From Gadus chalcogrammus (taxonomy: Eukaryota; Chordata; Actinopteri; Gadiformes; Gadidae), in NCBI RefSeq assembly GCF_026213295.1, contig NC_079417.1, positions 6,629,096 through 6,693,095 of the forward strand: DNA of 64,000 nucleotides, in the 5' to 3' direction. Below, one piece after another: positions 41,623 to 54,642 of the stretch. The number at the start of each line of letters is the position of its first letter. Position 1 is the stretch's first letter. The notes under the pieces were generated by a model, which saw only the letters and a list, made by a program, of their open reading frames with translations, was not told the DNA's origin and ran no database searches. The translations under genes were made by a program, and so were the position numbers.

Positions 41623-43228
41623 GGGCATTTACAGGTATTTATTGAATTATATATGGCATTTTGGTATACTCTTTTGAAGGATTTGGACGGAAAATACGGC
41701 AAGCTCACGTGTTGTTAAACCATGCTTACAAAATGTGGACTGTTGAGTTGAATGTAGGCTACTGTAAAATCAGCAGCTGCTGCTTCCAAAATGCCCTCTA
41801 CTGCTGAAAGAAACGGGCTGAAAGAAAAACAAATCCCCTGGACTACCCTGGACCCTGCCAACCATCCGTACAATAGCAGGGTTTGGCCTTCTTCCTAATT
41901 TATTATTATTTTTTATTTGTAGTATTATTAGAATTATGAGTATTAGTGTTATTATAATAAGTCATCTTGGTATTTAATATGATTTACCACTAGGCAGAAT
42001 CGCCTGCAGTCATACGTGGTCCTCATCGTTTCAAACCCAAGGTCCTGATGTCCCGCTTGCTTGTCAACAAGCTCACTCACCGAGCTGACACACGACATGG
42101 ATGTTTTGTCGTGGTTCTTGGTTTTTGGCAAAGTTCCCAGAAAAACATCTGGCTTCCGACGGATTAACAGAAGGATCACAAATCTGTGGACTAGATGAAA
42201 GAAATACAACAGCTGGATATTATACTCTGACAATATTGGGCGAATACATTCAATATGGTTTATAGTGGCATCAATTATATGATATCTGCTTACTACTGGG
42301 TTGTTGGACGATGGGAGGGATTTGCACACTAAAATCGTTTTTTGTAATGGCTGTGTGAAAATAAAAACGTTTTCCTTTTGTAGTAATAACAGTATATGCC
42401 CACTAGAGGGACACAGTCACGTATGAGAAAGTAGATGTGGCAATGTGGAGGGAGAATTGCTCCCAGTATAGAGGGGCTATACAGTGAAACCACAGTTGAT
42501 CTACCATCAGCTAAAGCGGCTTACAGAGCCTATGATGACATATCTTTACCCGGTAGGCAACTTTCACAGCGGTGTTATGTTTACAAAAGGAAGCCTTTCA
42601 CATGGGTGTGTCCACCTCTTGTTTTGTAGTGGACGTGTCAATGACTTGTGTGGAGTCAAGAGAACGAGTCTAAGGTGCATACTGACAACAGGCAGTGACA
42701 TCCTCATTGGCTTGTAAGTTCAACGCGAGCAGCATAAACAAATACATGTTACTATTGCTGGTTAAATTCGTCAAGGGGCAAAAATATATTTTTCCCTATT
42801 TGAAAATTCGCTATTGACCAATAATCCAGCAGCCAAATTTGACCTAAATGTTAAACGTTGTAGACGTAGATGGCTAATAACCCCATGGCTGAAGCATTGA
42901 AAGGGCAGTATTCTGAACGGTTGTGCATGCAGGCTGGAGGAGGCCAGGGTATTGAGAGGAAAGGGGGTAGAGAGAGGGAGTGCTGATGGGGGGGGGGGGG
43001 TCGCAGGGGTATTGATGTTGGGTCAAAGTCGGTACTCAACACTCTGAGCAGATGCCCTTCTGCTCCCCTGAAGACCCCACTGGGGATCTGAATCTCCGCC
43101 CCCCGGTCACAGACATATGGGCTGGCCTGCTACACACACATGCAAACACACACACACACATTTGCACACACATACATATATACAAACTGATGTGTATATC
43201 GCACACACACACAATAGTACACATCACA

Positions 43229-43237
43229 TGAATTCAC

Positions 43238-43293
<56 letters not shown>

Positions 43294-43298
43294 CACAC

Positions 43299-43371
<73 letters not shown>
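43229..43371. repeat. (AC)n microsatellite
   Basis: AC array with two GCAC interruptions, preceded by shorter AC patches from about 43132. Confidence 0.97.
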
Positions 43372-43372
<1 letters not shown>

Positions 43373-43399
43373 ACGCTAATACAAATCACATCAATAATT

Positions 43400-43452
43400 G
43401 ATTCCATTTATATAGCACTTTTCTATGTACCCAAAGCGCTTTTCATAGTGAG
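43400..43452. repeat. fish repeat fragment
   Basis: CCATTTATATAGCACTTTTC and CCAAAGCGCTTTTCATAGTG, related to the repeats at 10060 and 11305. Confidence 0.6.
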
Positions 43453-43454
43453 CA

Positions 43455-43548
<94 letters not shown>

Positions 43549-43572
43549 GGGGGGGGGGGGGGGGGGGGGGGG
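43453..43572. repeat. (GT)n joined to 24-nt poly(G)
   Basis: About 46 GT units run directly into 24 consecutive G (43549-43572). Confidence 0.97.
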
Positions 43573-43647
43573 TATGGGTACACCTCATTCACTACCACAA
43601 TTTGGTCATGATGAAAACACACCACACACACACACTTTGTGCTTTTT

Positions 43648-43735
43648 GTCAGGCCGTCACTGTAAATAAGAACTTGTTCTTAATGATCTGCCTGGTTAAA
43701 TAAAGGTAAAATAAAATAATAATAAAAAAACACAC
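43648..43735 (+). repeat. 3' tail of a fish interspersed repeat
   Basis: GTCACTGTAAATAAGAACTT, GTTCTTAATGATCTGCCTGG and TTAAATAAAGGTAAAATAAA with an A-rich end is a widely distributed teleost repeat terminus. Confidence 0.65.
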
Positions 43736-44796
43736 AATATTTGGTGTGTCAAATTGAAACAGATAGTATTATATGTATCTGTTCTGTAAAATTCACCTTT
43801 TGGTATTTTTAAGTGATTGGGAATCCTTATGCATTTTCCCATTCTTCATCAAAATCGTTCCTGTAATGCTAGTCCGTTTCTCTCACACTATACAATTGTT
43901 TATGAAGGGATGGAAGTGAGCTAATATTTTCAAGGAAACAGCTTTACTCAATGCAATAATCATGTGTTGTATGATGTGTCTTCCTTTATATTTGCCTAGT
44001 TACTATAGTCCTTTATGTCTGATGATAATGATTAATAAATAAAAATACGTGCGAATAGTGAGGTCAAAGGACCTACAATTCATGTTATATTGTTGTTGAG
44101 ACTGTTTGTTAATGAGATCGTTGGATTGGTCGATGCAAAATGCAGTAGGCCTATTATTAAAAGCATAGCCCGGTCCATTGGTTCTGATTGGCTCTAAGCC
44201 GCATGCTCTATAAACACACACCTGTGACGGCAAAGCAATCCATTGTAAGCGTTAACGCGGCGCCGTTCTCAAATGATGCTCTGTTGCGTGCCAAACATTT
44301 TGCTGCCTTGAGGAACTTTACAGGTCGGGGGAAGAATGATGAACAACGAGGGTTTGTTTTCAATAAATTATCGTATTTAATGTTGCTGTGTGTTGAGTTG
44401 GTAGTTAATACGAGGTAGTCTATAGCAACCATTATAGTTTCCCTTTTATAATAGCGCACACACTGCACTCCGCTTCGACCTCACAACGCCCCCTAACTGT
44501 TCTCAAATCCTCGTAAAACACACGTTTGCCTTATTTGACCAATGCAATGTAGACTAGAGGGTGCTGCAATAATGAATGAAAGTCCAGGAGAACATCCTGA
44601 CATTACAAGCAGCTCGACAGAACCAGGGGGAGGGGGTGTTTTAAGTGTGTGTTTATTCCCCTGTAAAAACACATTTGGGTCCTGAAGCCATCACTTTAAT
44701 TGAAGCCGACTTCAGCTAAAACATTCAGCAGTTATAAATATTATGCACACACTGCAAATGCATACACAAACACAAATATGTGTCTGGCAATGCATT

Positions 44797-44799
<3 letters not shown>

Positions 44800-44869
<70 letters not shown>

Positions 44870-44958
44870 CCTGTGTGAGTTTCTGTGTGTTTGTACGTGC
44901 CTTTGCGTGTGTCTGTGTGTGTGTCTATGGGTGTATAATATATGTGTATGCCTCTGTA

Positions 44959-44990
<32 letters not shown>
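44800..44990. repeat. (GT)n compound
   Basis: A pure GT array to about 44865, then GT interrupted by GTGCCT, TACGTGCC and GTCTATGG. Confidence 0.92.
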
Positions 44991-45920
44991 GCAGAGGGAA
45001 GCCTTTATGTGTGTGTGAAGGACAGCTGCCCCCTCCTCCCTCCCCTTCCACCGCTATGACCCCCGTCTTCAGAACCGTCAATCCCATAATCGTTTGGATC
45101 CAGCACTGTCTGTCTCCCGCGGCGTGGCTGCCGGTCTCGTTTGGTGGTCCGGTGGGCTGGCTGACGGGCGGGCATGCCTTCCATGATGCAGTAGATCGGC
45201 TATAAACAGGGAGCGTACTCAGGGGAGGGGGGGAGGCAGACGGGGGAGAGCGAGAGACGCGATAGCGAATAACCGTGCTTCCTCATTCACCAGACGGACT
45301 GTCAGTGTTTCCAGACTCGGGGACAAAGTATGATGTGGTGTGTAAACGGCGCTGGCCCGCCGGCCTGGGGTCGTGGGACGCACGGGGAGGAGGGGAGTGC
45401 TGATCTATTACGAGCTTAAGCCTGAATGAAAACAATATCAATTTGGTGCGTAACGCGTTTGACATTCTCAGTCACATTTTCCGCCTGACGTTGGAAATGG
45501 CGGAAGGGGTTTAAGGCTATCCTGCAGAACTGTGCAGTGGTCACCGTGGTAACGAGAGCGTTGACAGGTGAAGACTCTGGCTTCCTTAAAACAACACAAC
45601 ACAAAGATCCATAGGATAGGTGACTATGATTAGGATGGTGAGGTCATAGCACAGCTTCCAGTGCTGTGCGAGAGATCAATAGCTTGACCGATTATAGATT
45701 ATAGACGCAAACGCAAGCAGATAGAGGGATAGATATGGGAACAAATTGATATAAGGCCCTCGATAGTGAAGTAGAGACCTATCGAGATAAAGGCAGGGTT
45801 GGAACCAGGGACCTTTGATACAATAAGTGGAGAGAGAGGAGGAGGGATTAAAGAGGATTACACCAGTCTGGACGTGGGTTCAGCCTCAGATCAGATGGCT
45901 GGCATATATACACTCTGCCC

Positions 45921-45925
<5 letters not shown>

Positions 45926-45994
<69 letters not shown>
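45926..45994. repeat. (GT)n microsatellite
   Basis: About 34 perfect GT units, followed after 48 bases by the long AG array. Confidence 0.98.
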
Positions 45995-45997
<3 letters not shown>

Positions 45998-46038
45998 TTT
46001 TATTTGTGTGTATGTGGTTGTGGTATTGTATGTTTGCG

Positions 46039-46202
<164 letters not shown>

Positions 46203-46928
46203 TGTGTGTGTGTTTGGGTAGCTCACAACATTCTCTTATGTTCAGGATGCTCGATCAAAACAAAAAACAACGTAGAATACTTCTTTCCCCACATGCTATT
46301 AGATATCACTCGTCAACTAAATAACCCACCAACATCCAACAGTCTATCCGTCCTCCACAAGAATGCTCCTCTCTGAAAGGTTTTCAAGCGATGTCATATG
46401 TGCAGTTTTATTCTTTCCCCATTTACCCTTTCAAAGTAAAGCCTCAAATAGAACCTTCAAAGAACCTCAGCTGACGGAATAATCAATACACTGTGTTGTG
46501 GGTGGGTGGGTGTGTGTGGCTGTGTGAAATGCGTGTGTGTGTGTGGATAGGGGTACAGGTCAGATTATATCTTTTGTTCACTTGGATGATGCATTAGATG
46601 TCACAGACATCAGATCAGCAGATTACCATATCATTTTGAGGCAGGGCTGGAGGATGTTAATGTGTGTGTGGGGGTGTTTGTGGTGTGTGTCTGTAATTGT
46701 GTGTGTGTGCGTGTGTGCAATGGTGTGTGTGTGTGTGTGACAGTGAGAGAGTGTCTGTTCGGTGAGGGGGTGTTTTTATGGGTAAGTTCATGATTGTTTG
46801 TGTGTCTGTGTGTGTGGGGGAGGGTCAAGTTTATGTTCACACGTCATTTTGTTGGGGTAGATGCCGTTGGTGAGCCTATGCCGGTATCATCGTCAATACA
46901 CACAAGTGTGTGTGTGTATTTTTGTCTT

Positions 46929-46931
<3 letters not shown>

Positions 46932-46980
<49 letters not shown>

Positions 46981-47001
46981 TGTGCATGTGTGTGCGTTCA
47001 A

Positions 47002-47095
<94 letters not shown>
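46932..47095. repeat. (GT)n compound
   Basis: Two pure GT blocks separated by ATGTGTGTGCATGTGTGTGC and TTCAAA. Confidence 0.97.
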
Positions 47096-47099
<4 letters not shown>

Positions 47100-48281
47100 G
47101 GGACGGGACAGGGGACGGGACATGGCCGGCTAAGCTTTACTCATTAAGCCCACAGAGAGGTGAGCATATGGGGACTGGAGGCTCAGCCCCGCGTCCCGAC
47201 AGAAGGAGGCTGGAGGGACGTGCTGTCTGTGGCTTTGTTCTGCAGCACTCTCTCCATTGTGCTTGATATTATTATCCCTCCTCATGGCCATGGAGCTCAC
47301 CGCCTGTAATAGCCTACCAGCCGCCTTTCTTTGAAAAGGGCTATTAATAAATAACCAATGGACTGGAACACACAAAATCAATTCAGATGACTGCATTGAT
47401 TACATGTTAATTTGTATTTGGGGAGGGGGGTAATATTGGTTATTCCAAACAAAATTAGAGCTGCTGGTTCAGGGTAAGGTTTAGGATTAGGATTATTAAT
47501 TCAACTATAATGTTTAACCTTATATTTAAGTGTTAGTAATTTGAGGAGTCCCTTTAACACTAATATGACAATTTCAAAATATGTACAGGTGTCCATATTG
47601 ATACAACTCATCTGGAATTGGAACGAAATAAAAAAAGGAGAGTAAAAAGATAACAAGCAAATTACTTGATTCTTCTTGTCTCTCATCAATATATAATCCT
47701 TTCATTATATGACGCTAATGTATTCCCCAACTCTAATCCAGAACCTTACCCATACAAAGTTGTCATCGTAACGATTCCATAGAACATTATTCAACGTCCA
47801 ATTCGTTAACGGGACAATAAACTGGACGTTGAGTAACATGGCCCTGCTCTTAATGCCATATCTGTTTCCAGCCACTGCCATGCGTTTCAACAGCACGGAA
47901 AGGTTTAGCTCATTTACAAGCTTTTGTCACCTTCTGTTTTCTATCAAAATGTTTTTGGGGGGAAGGGGCGTTCATAACTGGCCCCTTTATTCATCAAGTG
48001 CCGCAGTAATGGCACCCCTCCCTGAGAGTGTGTCCCAGAGTGTGGGTAACCCAGGGCTCGCTGCCACCTCGCTGGGTAACAGTTAATCTTTTGCTGCATT
48101 GCCAGTGGACGTTGGTCTCTAATAAACTTTGAATGTCAACTGGGCTAGGTTTCCTTTTATTTATGATGGACTTGTTAATACGGCTTTCCTTTGTTGTTTA
48201 TTTCTTTCTTTCATTCTCACTCTTAGTAAGTTGTTATCACCCCCTTCTAAGTAGACCCTGTTCTTGGACGTTGTACGGTTT

Positions 48282-48312
48282 AAGACCTGCGTGCCGGTCG
48301 CACGCAGGTCTT
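48282..48312. repeat. perfect 13-bp GC-rich hairpin
   Basis: AAGACCTGCGTGC (48282-48294), loop CGGTC, GCACGCAGGTCTT (48300-48312). There are no mismatches and GC content is high, unlike the AT-rich surroundings. Confidence 0.9.
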
Positions 48313-48908
48313 GATGTGGTCCGCTCCCAGTGGCCCCGTTCTGCTTTACATCGTGTGCTGCAAGACATGTAGGCCCTTGAATCTTTTATACAAGCTAAGA
48401 CCTCAGAAAAAACAGGTTGAGCTCAGCTTGTTTACACAATAGTGAGTGTCTGTTTCAGTCTCATCCTCTTGGTACATGTTTCACTTTGTACACGGCTGTA
48501 AAACTAAGATCAATACACTGCATGGATCGATGATGATGATGACGAGGACCATAATAAACCATATTTGAGCATACGTGAAGCTAAAAATAGCTTGTCAGCC
48601 AGCCAGCCATTACCCTTGAGCAGGCTCTTTCCACTGACCGGGCCTGTGGACGTTAACGTGGTCTCACTGGGAGCGGAGCTGGCTTAATGCGTCCATTCAC
48701 TGGTTCTCTCTCTGAGGAACGCGGGGCTCTCCGCCAGAGCTCCTTCCCAGGGCCTCCAACAAGGGTCTGCTTATGGGCTTATTCCGCCAACGTTCTCCCC
48801 TCAAATAACTCTGTTGTTTATCTTTCTTTATTCTTTGCACCTTGCTGCCAATCAGGTCAACAGCAGCCAGCTGTGCAGTCCAGTCACGAGTGCACACACA
48901 CACAGAGG

Positions 48909-48987
<79 letters not shown>

Positions 48988-48997
48988 TATGTGTGTG
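48909..48997. repeat. (GT)n microsatellite
   Basis: About 38 GT units plus a short variant tail. Confidence 0.97.
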
Positions 48998-49455
48998 TTA
49001 TAATTTATTTAAGCTAAGGCTGGGTTGGACCCCACTCGGGGTCTCGAAGTGGAAAAGGGGCTGACGACTCCCGCCTGGCCTCCAGGAGATTTCTCTGCTG
49101 CTGCAGTCACTTCGACCTGGGCCGGCTGTGCAGACAGAGCCCTCTGAGTGGACCCTCGGCCCGCCGGGGTCTCCTTCAATAGCGCCATAATGAAAGCATC
49201 CTGGATCTCTCTGTGTTTCTCAGACCTGCGGGGTTGTTTCCCCTCTTGGTGCGGCGCCTGATTGAAGTTCAAACCTGTTCTTCTTTTCCTGTGTGAGTCA
49301 GAGTGCTCTGTTAAAACACCAATTATACCCCCCCGAATACAAGTTTAAATGAATGTGTCTGGAGGTCTCTCTCTTAACCTCTGCTAATTTCTCAATCCCC
49401 TATAATGATTACGGTCATTCCCTCTCTTTTATTATATCCGATTAAACGTCAACTG

Positions 49456-49459
<4 letters not shown>

Positions 49460-49512
<53 letters not shown>

Positions 49513-49526
49513 TGCTTGCTCTCTCC

Positions 49527-49625
<99 letters not shown>

Positions 49626-49702
49626 GCTTGCTCTCTCTCTCTCTCTCTCTCACTCGCTTGCTCTCTCACTCGCTTGCTCTCTCTCTCTCTCTCACTCGCT
49701 TG

Positions 49703-49776
<74 letters not shown>

Positions 49777-49805
49777 CTCTCTCTCCACCCACTCTCTCTC
49801 TCTCA
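49460..49805. repeat. (CT)n with recurrent CACTCGCTTG interruptions
   Basis: About 345 bases of CT broken by CACTTGCTTGCTCTCTCCCG and then five CACTCGCTTGCT motifs (49621-49703). It behaves as a compound minisatellite rather than a simple array. Confidence 0.95.
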
Positions 49806-50054
49806 TTCTCTCTGCCTCTCTACCTCTCAGAGACATGTTTAACGGTCCAGGAAACAACAGTAGACAGAGACTGAGGAATGTGGAACCAATGGTCATAGGA
49901 ACGTACTGTTCTGATGGATTGGCCATTAGCGCACTAGGATTTCCTGTGGCCTTCTTCCTTCCAAAAGATGTAATATCACTCCTCAGAATGAAGCATCTCA
50001 CATCATGTGTTAGTGCAACAAGGAGGACAGGTCTGTGTTGTTCTGGCATCCATT

Positions 50055-50210
50055 GGTCCCGTCTGTGCTCAACTGATAGAGCACAGTGTTAACACCGCCC
50101 GGGTGAAAGGTTAAATTCACACTCGGGCTACCAATGCTAAGAATGTATGACCTCACACTATTGTAAACCTGTCAAGATAAAGCGTCCAGCAAATGACATA
50201 TTATATTATC
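50055..50210 (+). repeat. tRNA-derived SINE with conserved tail
   Basis: TGCTCAACTGATAGAGCACA (A box), AGGTTAAATTCACAC (decayed B box), and the tail GATAAAGCGTCCAGCAAATG, the same tail class as the element at 34425. Confidence 0.65.
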
Positions 50211-50450
50211 ATGGCATATACTGTATATATCATCATATGTATCCATTGCGACGACATTGCATACTTGAGTCGCTGTCGGCGCAGTGTTTTACTGCGTGAT
50301 GTGCCCGGGCCGTTGTGATGTGTGTGTGTTTAGGTTTCGCCCGTACGGATGTTTTTCACACTGAACCAGGGGGCCTAAGGTTTGCCTCCAGCGCTTACTT
50401 CATGTTCCCGAAATATCCGGATGAAAGACGAAGTGTCCTGCCCGCTCGTC

Positions 50451-50900
50451 CCCCTCTTACTCATCTCCCCCCCCCCCCCCCCATGTCCTCAGCTCTAACA
50501 GTATCCATTGCTCCCAGGGATGTATAATTGCTCCCCTATTCCTACTCTTTCTAATCCCTTTTCCTCCCCTCCCCTCCCCTCCCCTCCCTCCTCCCTCCCC
50601 TCCCCCCCCCTCCCCTCCCCTCCCTCCCCTCCCCTCACCCCTGCCCCTCCTCTCACAGGCGTTTTGTCCTCCACCCGCTGTCCTTTCATCCTCACTCCCC
50701 CCCCCCCCCCCCCCCCTGACGGACTCCTCCTCTTCTCTGTTCGGCCGTCCCCACCCCTCCCTCTGCTTCGGCAGGGCTCCTCCCCCTCCCCTTTCCCCTC
50801 CTTCTTTCCTATACTGTCCCACCCCCCCCCCCCCCCCCCCCCCTCTTGGCCAGGCCTCCGCCCACCACCCTCCCCCTCCTCCACCTCTCCACCCACTCTC
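50451..50900. promoter_or_regulatory. homopyrimidine tract upstream of the pdlim5 TATA box
   Basis: About 450 bases that are overwhelmingly C and T on the + strand. They include C16 (50467-50482), CCCCT repeats (about 50565-50640), C21 (50697-50717) and C23 (50822-50844). The tract ends about 25 bases before the TATA box. It can adopt quadruplex, i-motif or triplex forms and may keep the promoter nucleosome-poor. Confidence 0.7.
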
Positions 50901-50925
50901 CATTAGGCAGTCTGTCATTAGCCCG

Positions 50926-50934
50926 TATATAAGG
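50926..50934 (+). promoter_or_regulatory. TATA box of the PDZ-LIM gene
   Basis: TATATAAGG, followed 20-35 bases downstream by a pyrimidine-rich stretch with TCTACCTCACTC that could hold the initiator. It sits at the right place for the first exon ending at 51110. Confidence 0.6.
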
Positions 50935-50954
50935 CCAGTGCATCCTTCTCTCTC

Positions 50955-51110
50955 TACCTCACTCACACGTTCACACACACACACACACCCACGTGCACAC
51001 TGCGTGCGGGCTGTAGCAGGACGTGCATTCAGGGAGGACTGGGAACAATACAATCTACCTGACCATCAAGGATTGCTTTTCCCCTGTTAGGAGATTTCCT
51101 AATTAAGAAG
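50955..51110 (+). other. pdlim5: probable pdlim5 non-coding exon 1
   Basis: The exon would run from about 25 bases after the TATA box to AATTAAGAAG followed by donor GTACAG (51111). It has no suitable ATG for the PDZ frame. The 5' end is inferred, not seen. Confidence 0.45.
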
Positions 51111-51450
51111 GTACAGCTTGACAACAGCTTTATACAGAATAGAGCATGCTCTGAGAATTATGTGATTGTTTTTCAGTGTAAACCCTCTGAGGCTTTGCTT
51201 GGGAGTTTTGGTATAATTCTTTTTTTATTTTGTGATGTTTTTATTTGACCTGTTTCCATACAGTTTAAGTCTAATTGAGGCTTAGCACTCTTTCCCAAGA
51301 GATACTTTTGTGTGCTTTGGATTGTGTTTGATCAGAGAAATGTCTTTCTATTACTAAATCAGTTGTTTAAGCCTTTTTTATAATCCATGCTAAAAAACTA
51401 TGGAAACGGATTTTGGTTTATGTGTGTGTGTTTGGTTGGATGTTTGTTAA

Positions 51451-51458
51451 AGTGTGTG

Positions 51459-51518
<60 letters not shown>

Positions 51519-51545
51519 TGGGTGTGGGTGTGTGTGTGTGTGTCT
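51451..51545. repeat. (GT)n in pdlim5 5' intron
   Basis: GT array with GTGGGTGTGGGTGTGGG variants. Confidence 0.95.
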
Positions 51546-51979
51546 GTTTGTTTGTTTGTGTCAGTGTGTGTCTGTGCATGTCTGCATGTCTGTTGGTCTG
51601 CAGGTCTTTCCTCTGCTTCAAATAATTCAACTAACGTGTCATTTTCTCTAAAACATGGTAGCACATACAAGGACAATGTACAGAACAGGCCTATTTTATG
51701 ACCACTTCTCCAGCAATGTTAATATCACAATGTTTTCAGAATCTGGACACAATGTTTGCATTTTATTGATATTACTATAATTGTAGTTTATTGTAGTTTA
51801 TTGCAGTTTATTATCATTGATCAGTTTCTCTCATCTGTTTCCTGTCTAACTCCTTTCTGTTTCTCCTTTATCGACCCCATTTAATAATTTAACCCCTTTC
51901 GACCTCTCGGTAAACTGTACACCACCAATAACTTCCGTTCTTCCCCTTCTTTCTCTTCCTCCTCTTCGTCGTTTCCCAG

Positions 51980-52311
51980 ACCCTGGGATCTAGCCCTCAA
52001 AGCGCTACCGGTCGTTAGCGTCGCTGTCAGAGTTCCCGACACGCCTTGGCAAGACAGGTTGGCGTTCAGGCCCAGTGACCTCACCGCCCGCCTCCACAGC
52101 CGCCGACACAGAACCGACCCGTGAGTCAGTGACGTCACCGTCAGCCCGCCAACAACCCCCGCCGACCACGTCACCCGGACCCGTCGCCAACGCCGCCGTC
52201 GCCCAGGGAGACATGAGCAGCAACTACAGCGTCACACTCCTAGGCCCCGCCCCCTGGGGCTTCAGGCTGCAGGGAGGGAAGGACTTCAACCTGCCACTCG
52301 CCATCTCCAGG
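51980..52311 (+). other. pdlim5: pdlim5 exon 2: 5'UTR and first coding segment
   Basis: Acceptor CGTCGTTTCCCAG, donor GTGAGC at 52312. The first 233 bases are leader. In the PDZ frame an in-frame TAG at 51991-51993 and no earlier ATG fix the start at 52213. Confidence 0.75.
52213..52311 (+). CDS. pdlim5: Enigma-family PDZ-LIM protein, first coding exon (pdlim5-like)
   Basis: Encodes 33 residues, [20 protein letters not shown] then [13 protein letters not shown], ending phase 0 at donor GTGAGC. This is the start of the PDZ domain, including the PWGF carboxylate-binding loop and the GGKDFN motif shared by PDLIM5 (ENH) and LDB3 (ZASP/Cypher). These proteins dock at Z-discs and actin through the PDZ domain and bring in kinases through C-terminal LIM domains. 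MSSNYSV and GPAPWGF resemble PDLIM5; VTL and ISR also occur in LDB3, so 33 residues do not decide alone. I prefer pdlim5 because the neighbour is opn4x rather than the mammalian-type opn4 that sits beside LDB3. ATG context is GAC-ATG-A with G at -3. The rest of the gene lies beyond the right edge. Confidence 0.8.
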
Positions 52312-52351
52312 GTGAGCCGGACAGACACACGGACACGGACACAGGCGCTCG

Positions 52352-52478
<127 letters not shown>

Positions 52479-52843
52479 TCTCTCCCGCTCTAGGTCTCTT
52501 TGTCTCGTTCTCCCTTTTCGGCTTTAAACTTCTGCCAATATCAAGACAGCTGCCGTCTCTCAATTAACATCTGAGCAGCAACGATAGCAACTTGAGATGT
52601 ATGTGTGTGCAAATATCTTTTGGCACACACCTTTTCATTCATGCAATGTGAAGAATTAACTTGATGGTCTCTTGATTCACTTTAAATTGACTGTATCAAT
52701 TGGACTCATTCACCTCTTCCCAATCTATAAACTTTGAAGAACTCTCCAATTATAATTAGTTGTGATTGTGAACAAACACTAGTGGGAGATTTGTAGCTTC
52801 TCTGTCACCAGTGATTTAAAATCAGACACCCTGAACAACTCTG

Positions 52844-52970
<127 letters not shown>

Positions 52971-53761
52971 GTGGTAATGTGCACATACATAGCATCCACT
53001 CCCATGCTGGCAGAGTAGATACTCAAGGCAACATGAGACTGATGGATCGGGTGCCATGTGAATATTTGTCATACTGTGATGGTATCATGTGTAGTGTATA
53101 TGTAGTCTTTGTGTGAGTTATTGTAGATGCGTGTGGATTTGTGCATGTGTGCGTTTGTGTTATTTTAGGGAAATCAGTGACATATTGGATATGAGCGAGA
53201 AAAAGACCAGAAAGGTCAAACCGGAGCACTGCTGGGTGACTGGCAGGTCATTCTTACACAGGAGAGGATTGCAGCCAGCTCACTGTAATGGTCCCAGCCT
53301 CCACTGTGACCTCTGCTGGGAGATGGCGGTGATGGTGTATTTTAACAGAAGGTTTATAGTCCTGGCAGCAGTTCTGGCTTGAAGTTAATGATACAGTTGA
53401 GCGCAAGCAATACTTTAGTCTCTTGGAATTAAGTGGTCTACCAGATGTAGATCTCCCTCCCACCCCAATATGACATGCACCATTCTGCCAGGCCCAAATC
53501 CACAACAGATTCATTATTGTGCTTTGAGATGAGTGCAGTGCTGGGATCTTAAAGTTGTGCTCGGTCAGATAAGGAGGCACTTGAACACGTGTTCACCCCT
53601 GCGGCGTACTCTTACTACACAGCCATCCTGCCGGTCTGACTCGCAGGCCATCAGGGTAATTATTGAGCCACAATTGAATAATGGTAAAGGTATGATAATG
53701 GCAATGGTAACTGGAGGAAAATAACACTTACCTTATTATACTTGAACTCTCTTTACGGGCA

Positions 53762-53763
53762 TG

Positions 53764-53796
<33 letters not shown>

Positions 53797-53839
53797 GTCT
53801 CTCTGTCTCTCTGTCTCTCTCTCTCGCTCTCTCGCTCTC

Positions 53840-53880
<41 letters not shown>
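53762..53880. repeat. (CT)n with CTGT and CTCG variants
   Basis: CT array with four CTGTCT and several CGCTCT substitutions, followed by CT-rich sequence to about 53960. Confidence 0.95.
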
Positions 53881-53883
<3 letters not shown>

Positions 53884-54254
53884 AATATATTTCTCACTCT
53901 ATATTGCTCTCTCTCTCTATTGCTCTCTCTCTATTCCTCTCTACTGCTCTCTCTTTCTCATTCATGGATGCGGATCTCAGTCCCCTCCAACTTCTGACAA
54001 CTTGAACATGACGATTAGCGATTTACTTCTATGACTATTTTCAGAGTATGAATGAGGCTGCATTCGTGGATGTGTGGCTTTGTTAAATATGGAGAGTTAT
54101 GGCCTAAAAGTGGTTGATTACAGTAATAAATATTTATGCTACTATAAATGGCAGTGTGTCGGCTACAGCAGATCATTTGATATATAGGTTGGTGATATTG
54201 TTAATGTCCGCTCCAAAAAAGAATGCCATGTTGTGGTCCCCCCTATAATGAGAA

Positions 54255-54256
<2 letters not shown>

Positions 54257-54336
<80 letters not shown>
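54257..54336. repeat. (CT)n microsatellite
   Basis: About 39 perfect CT units. Confidence 0.97.
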
Positions 54337-54339
<3 letters not shown>

Positions 54340-54502
54340 AACACAGTTGGTTCCATGCCCTGTAAGGTCTTTGGCGAGGCCTGACTAAGTCCTCATAAAC
54401 CCCATTGTATTCAGCATGGCTGTGAGAGACCAGGACAGCCAAACCACCACAACCAAACCCACAAAATCCCTTTAAAGGGCAGTTGAATCAAGCATCTCAC
54501 TC

Positions 54503-54642
<140 letters not shown>

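Noticed and set aside
45195..45215. TATA box of an alternative pdlim5 promoter
   Set aside because: CTATAAACAGG is suggestive, but no first exon with a clear donor follows. Mentioned only within the intergenic entry.
49009..49272. Minus-strand frame of 87 codons
   Set aside because: It starts from TTG rather than ATG, has no homologue I recognise and no splice-site support.
52075..52212. N-terminal extension of the PDZ-LIM protein
   Set aside because: The frame is open upstream to a TAG at 51991 but contains only a GTG, no ATG. Translation should start at 52213.
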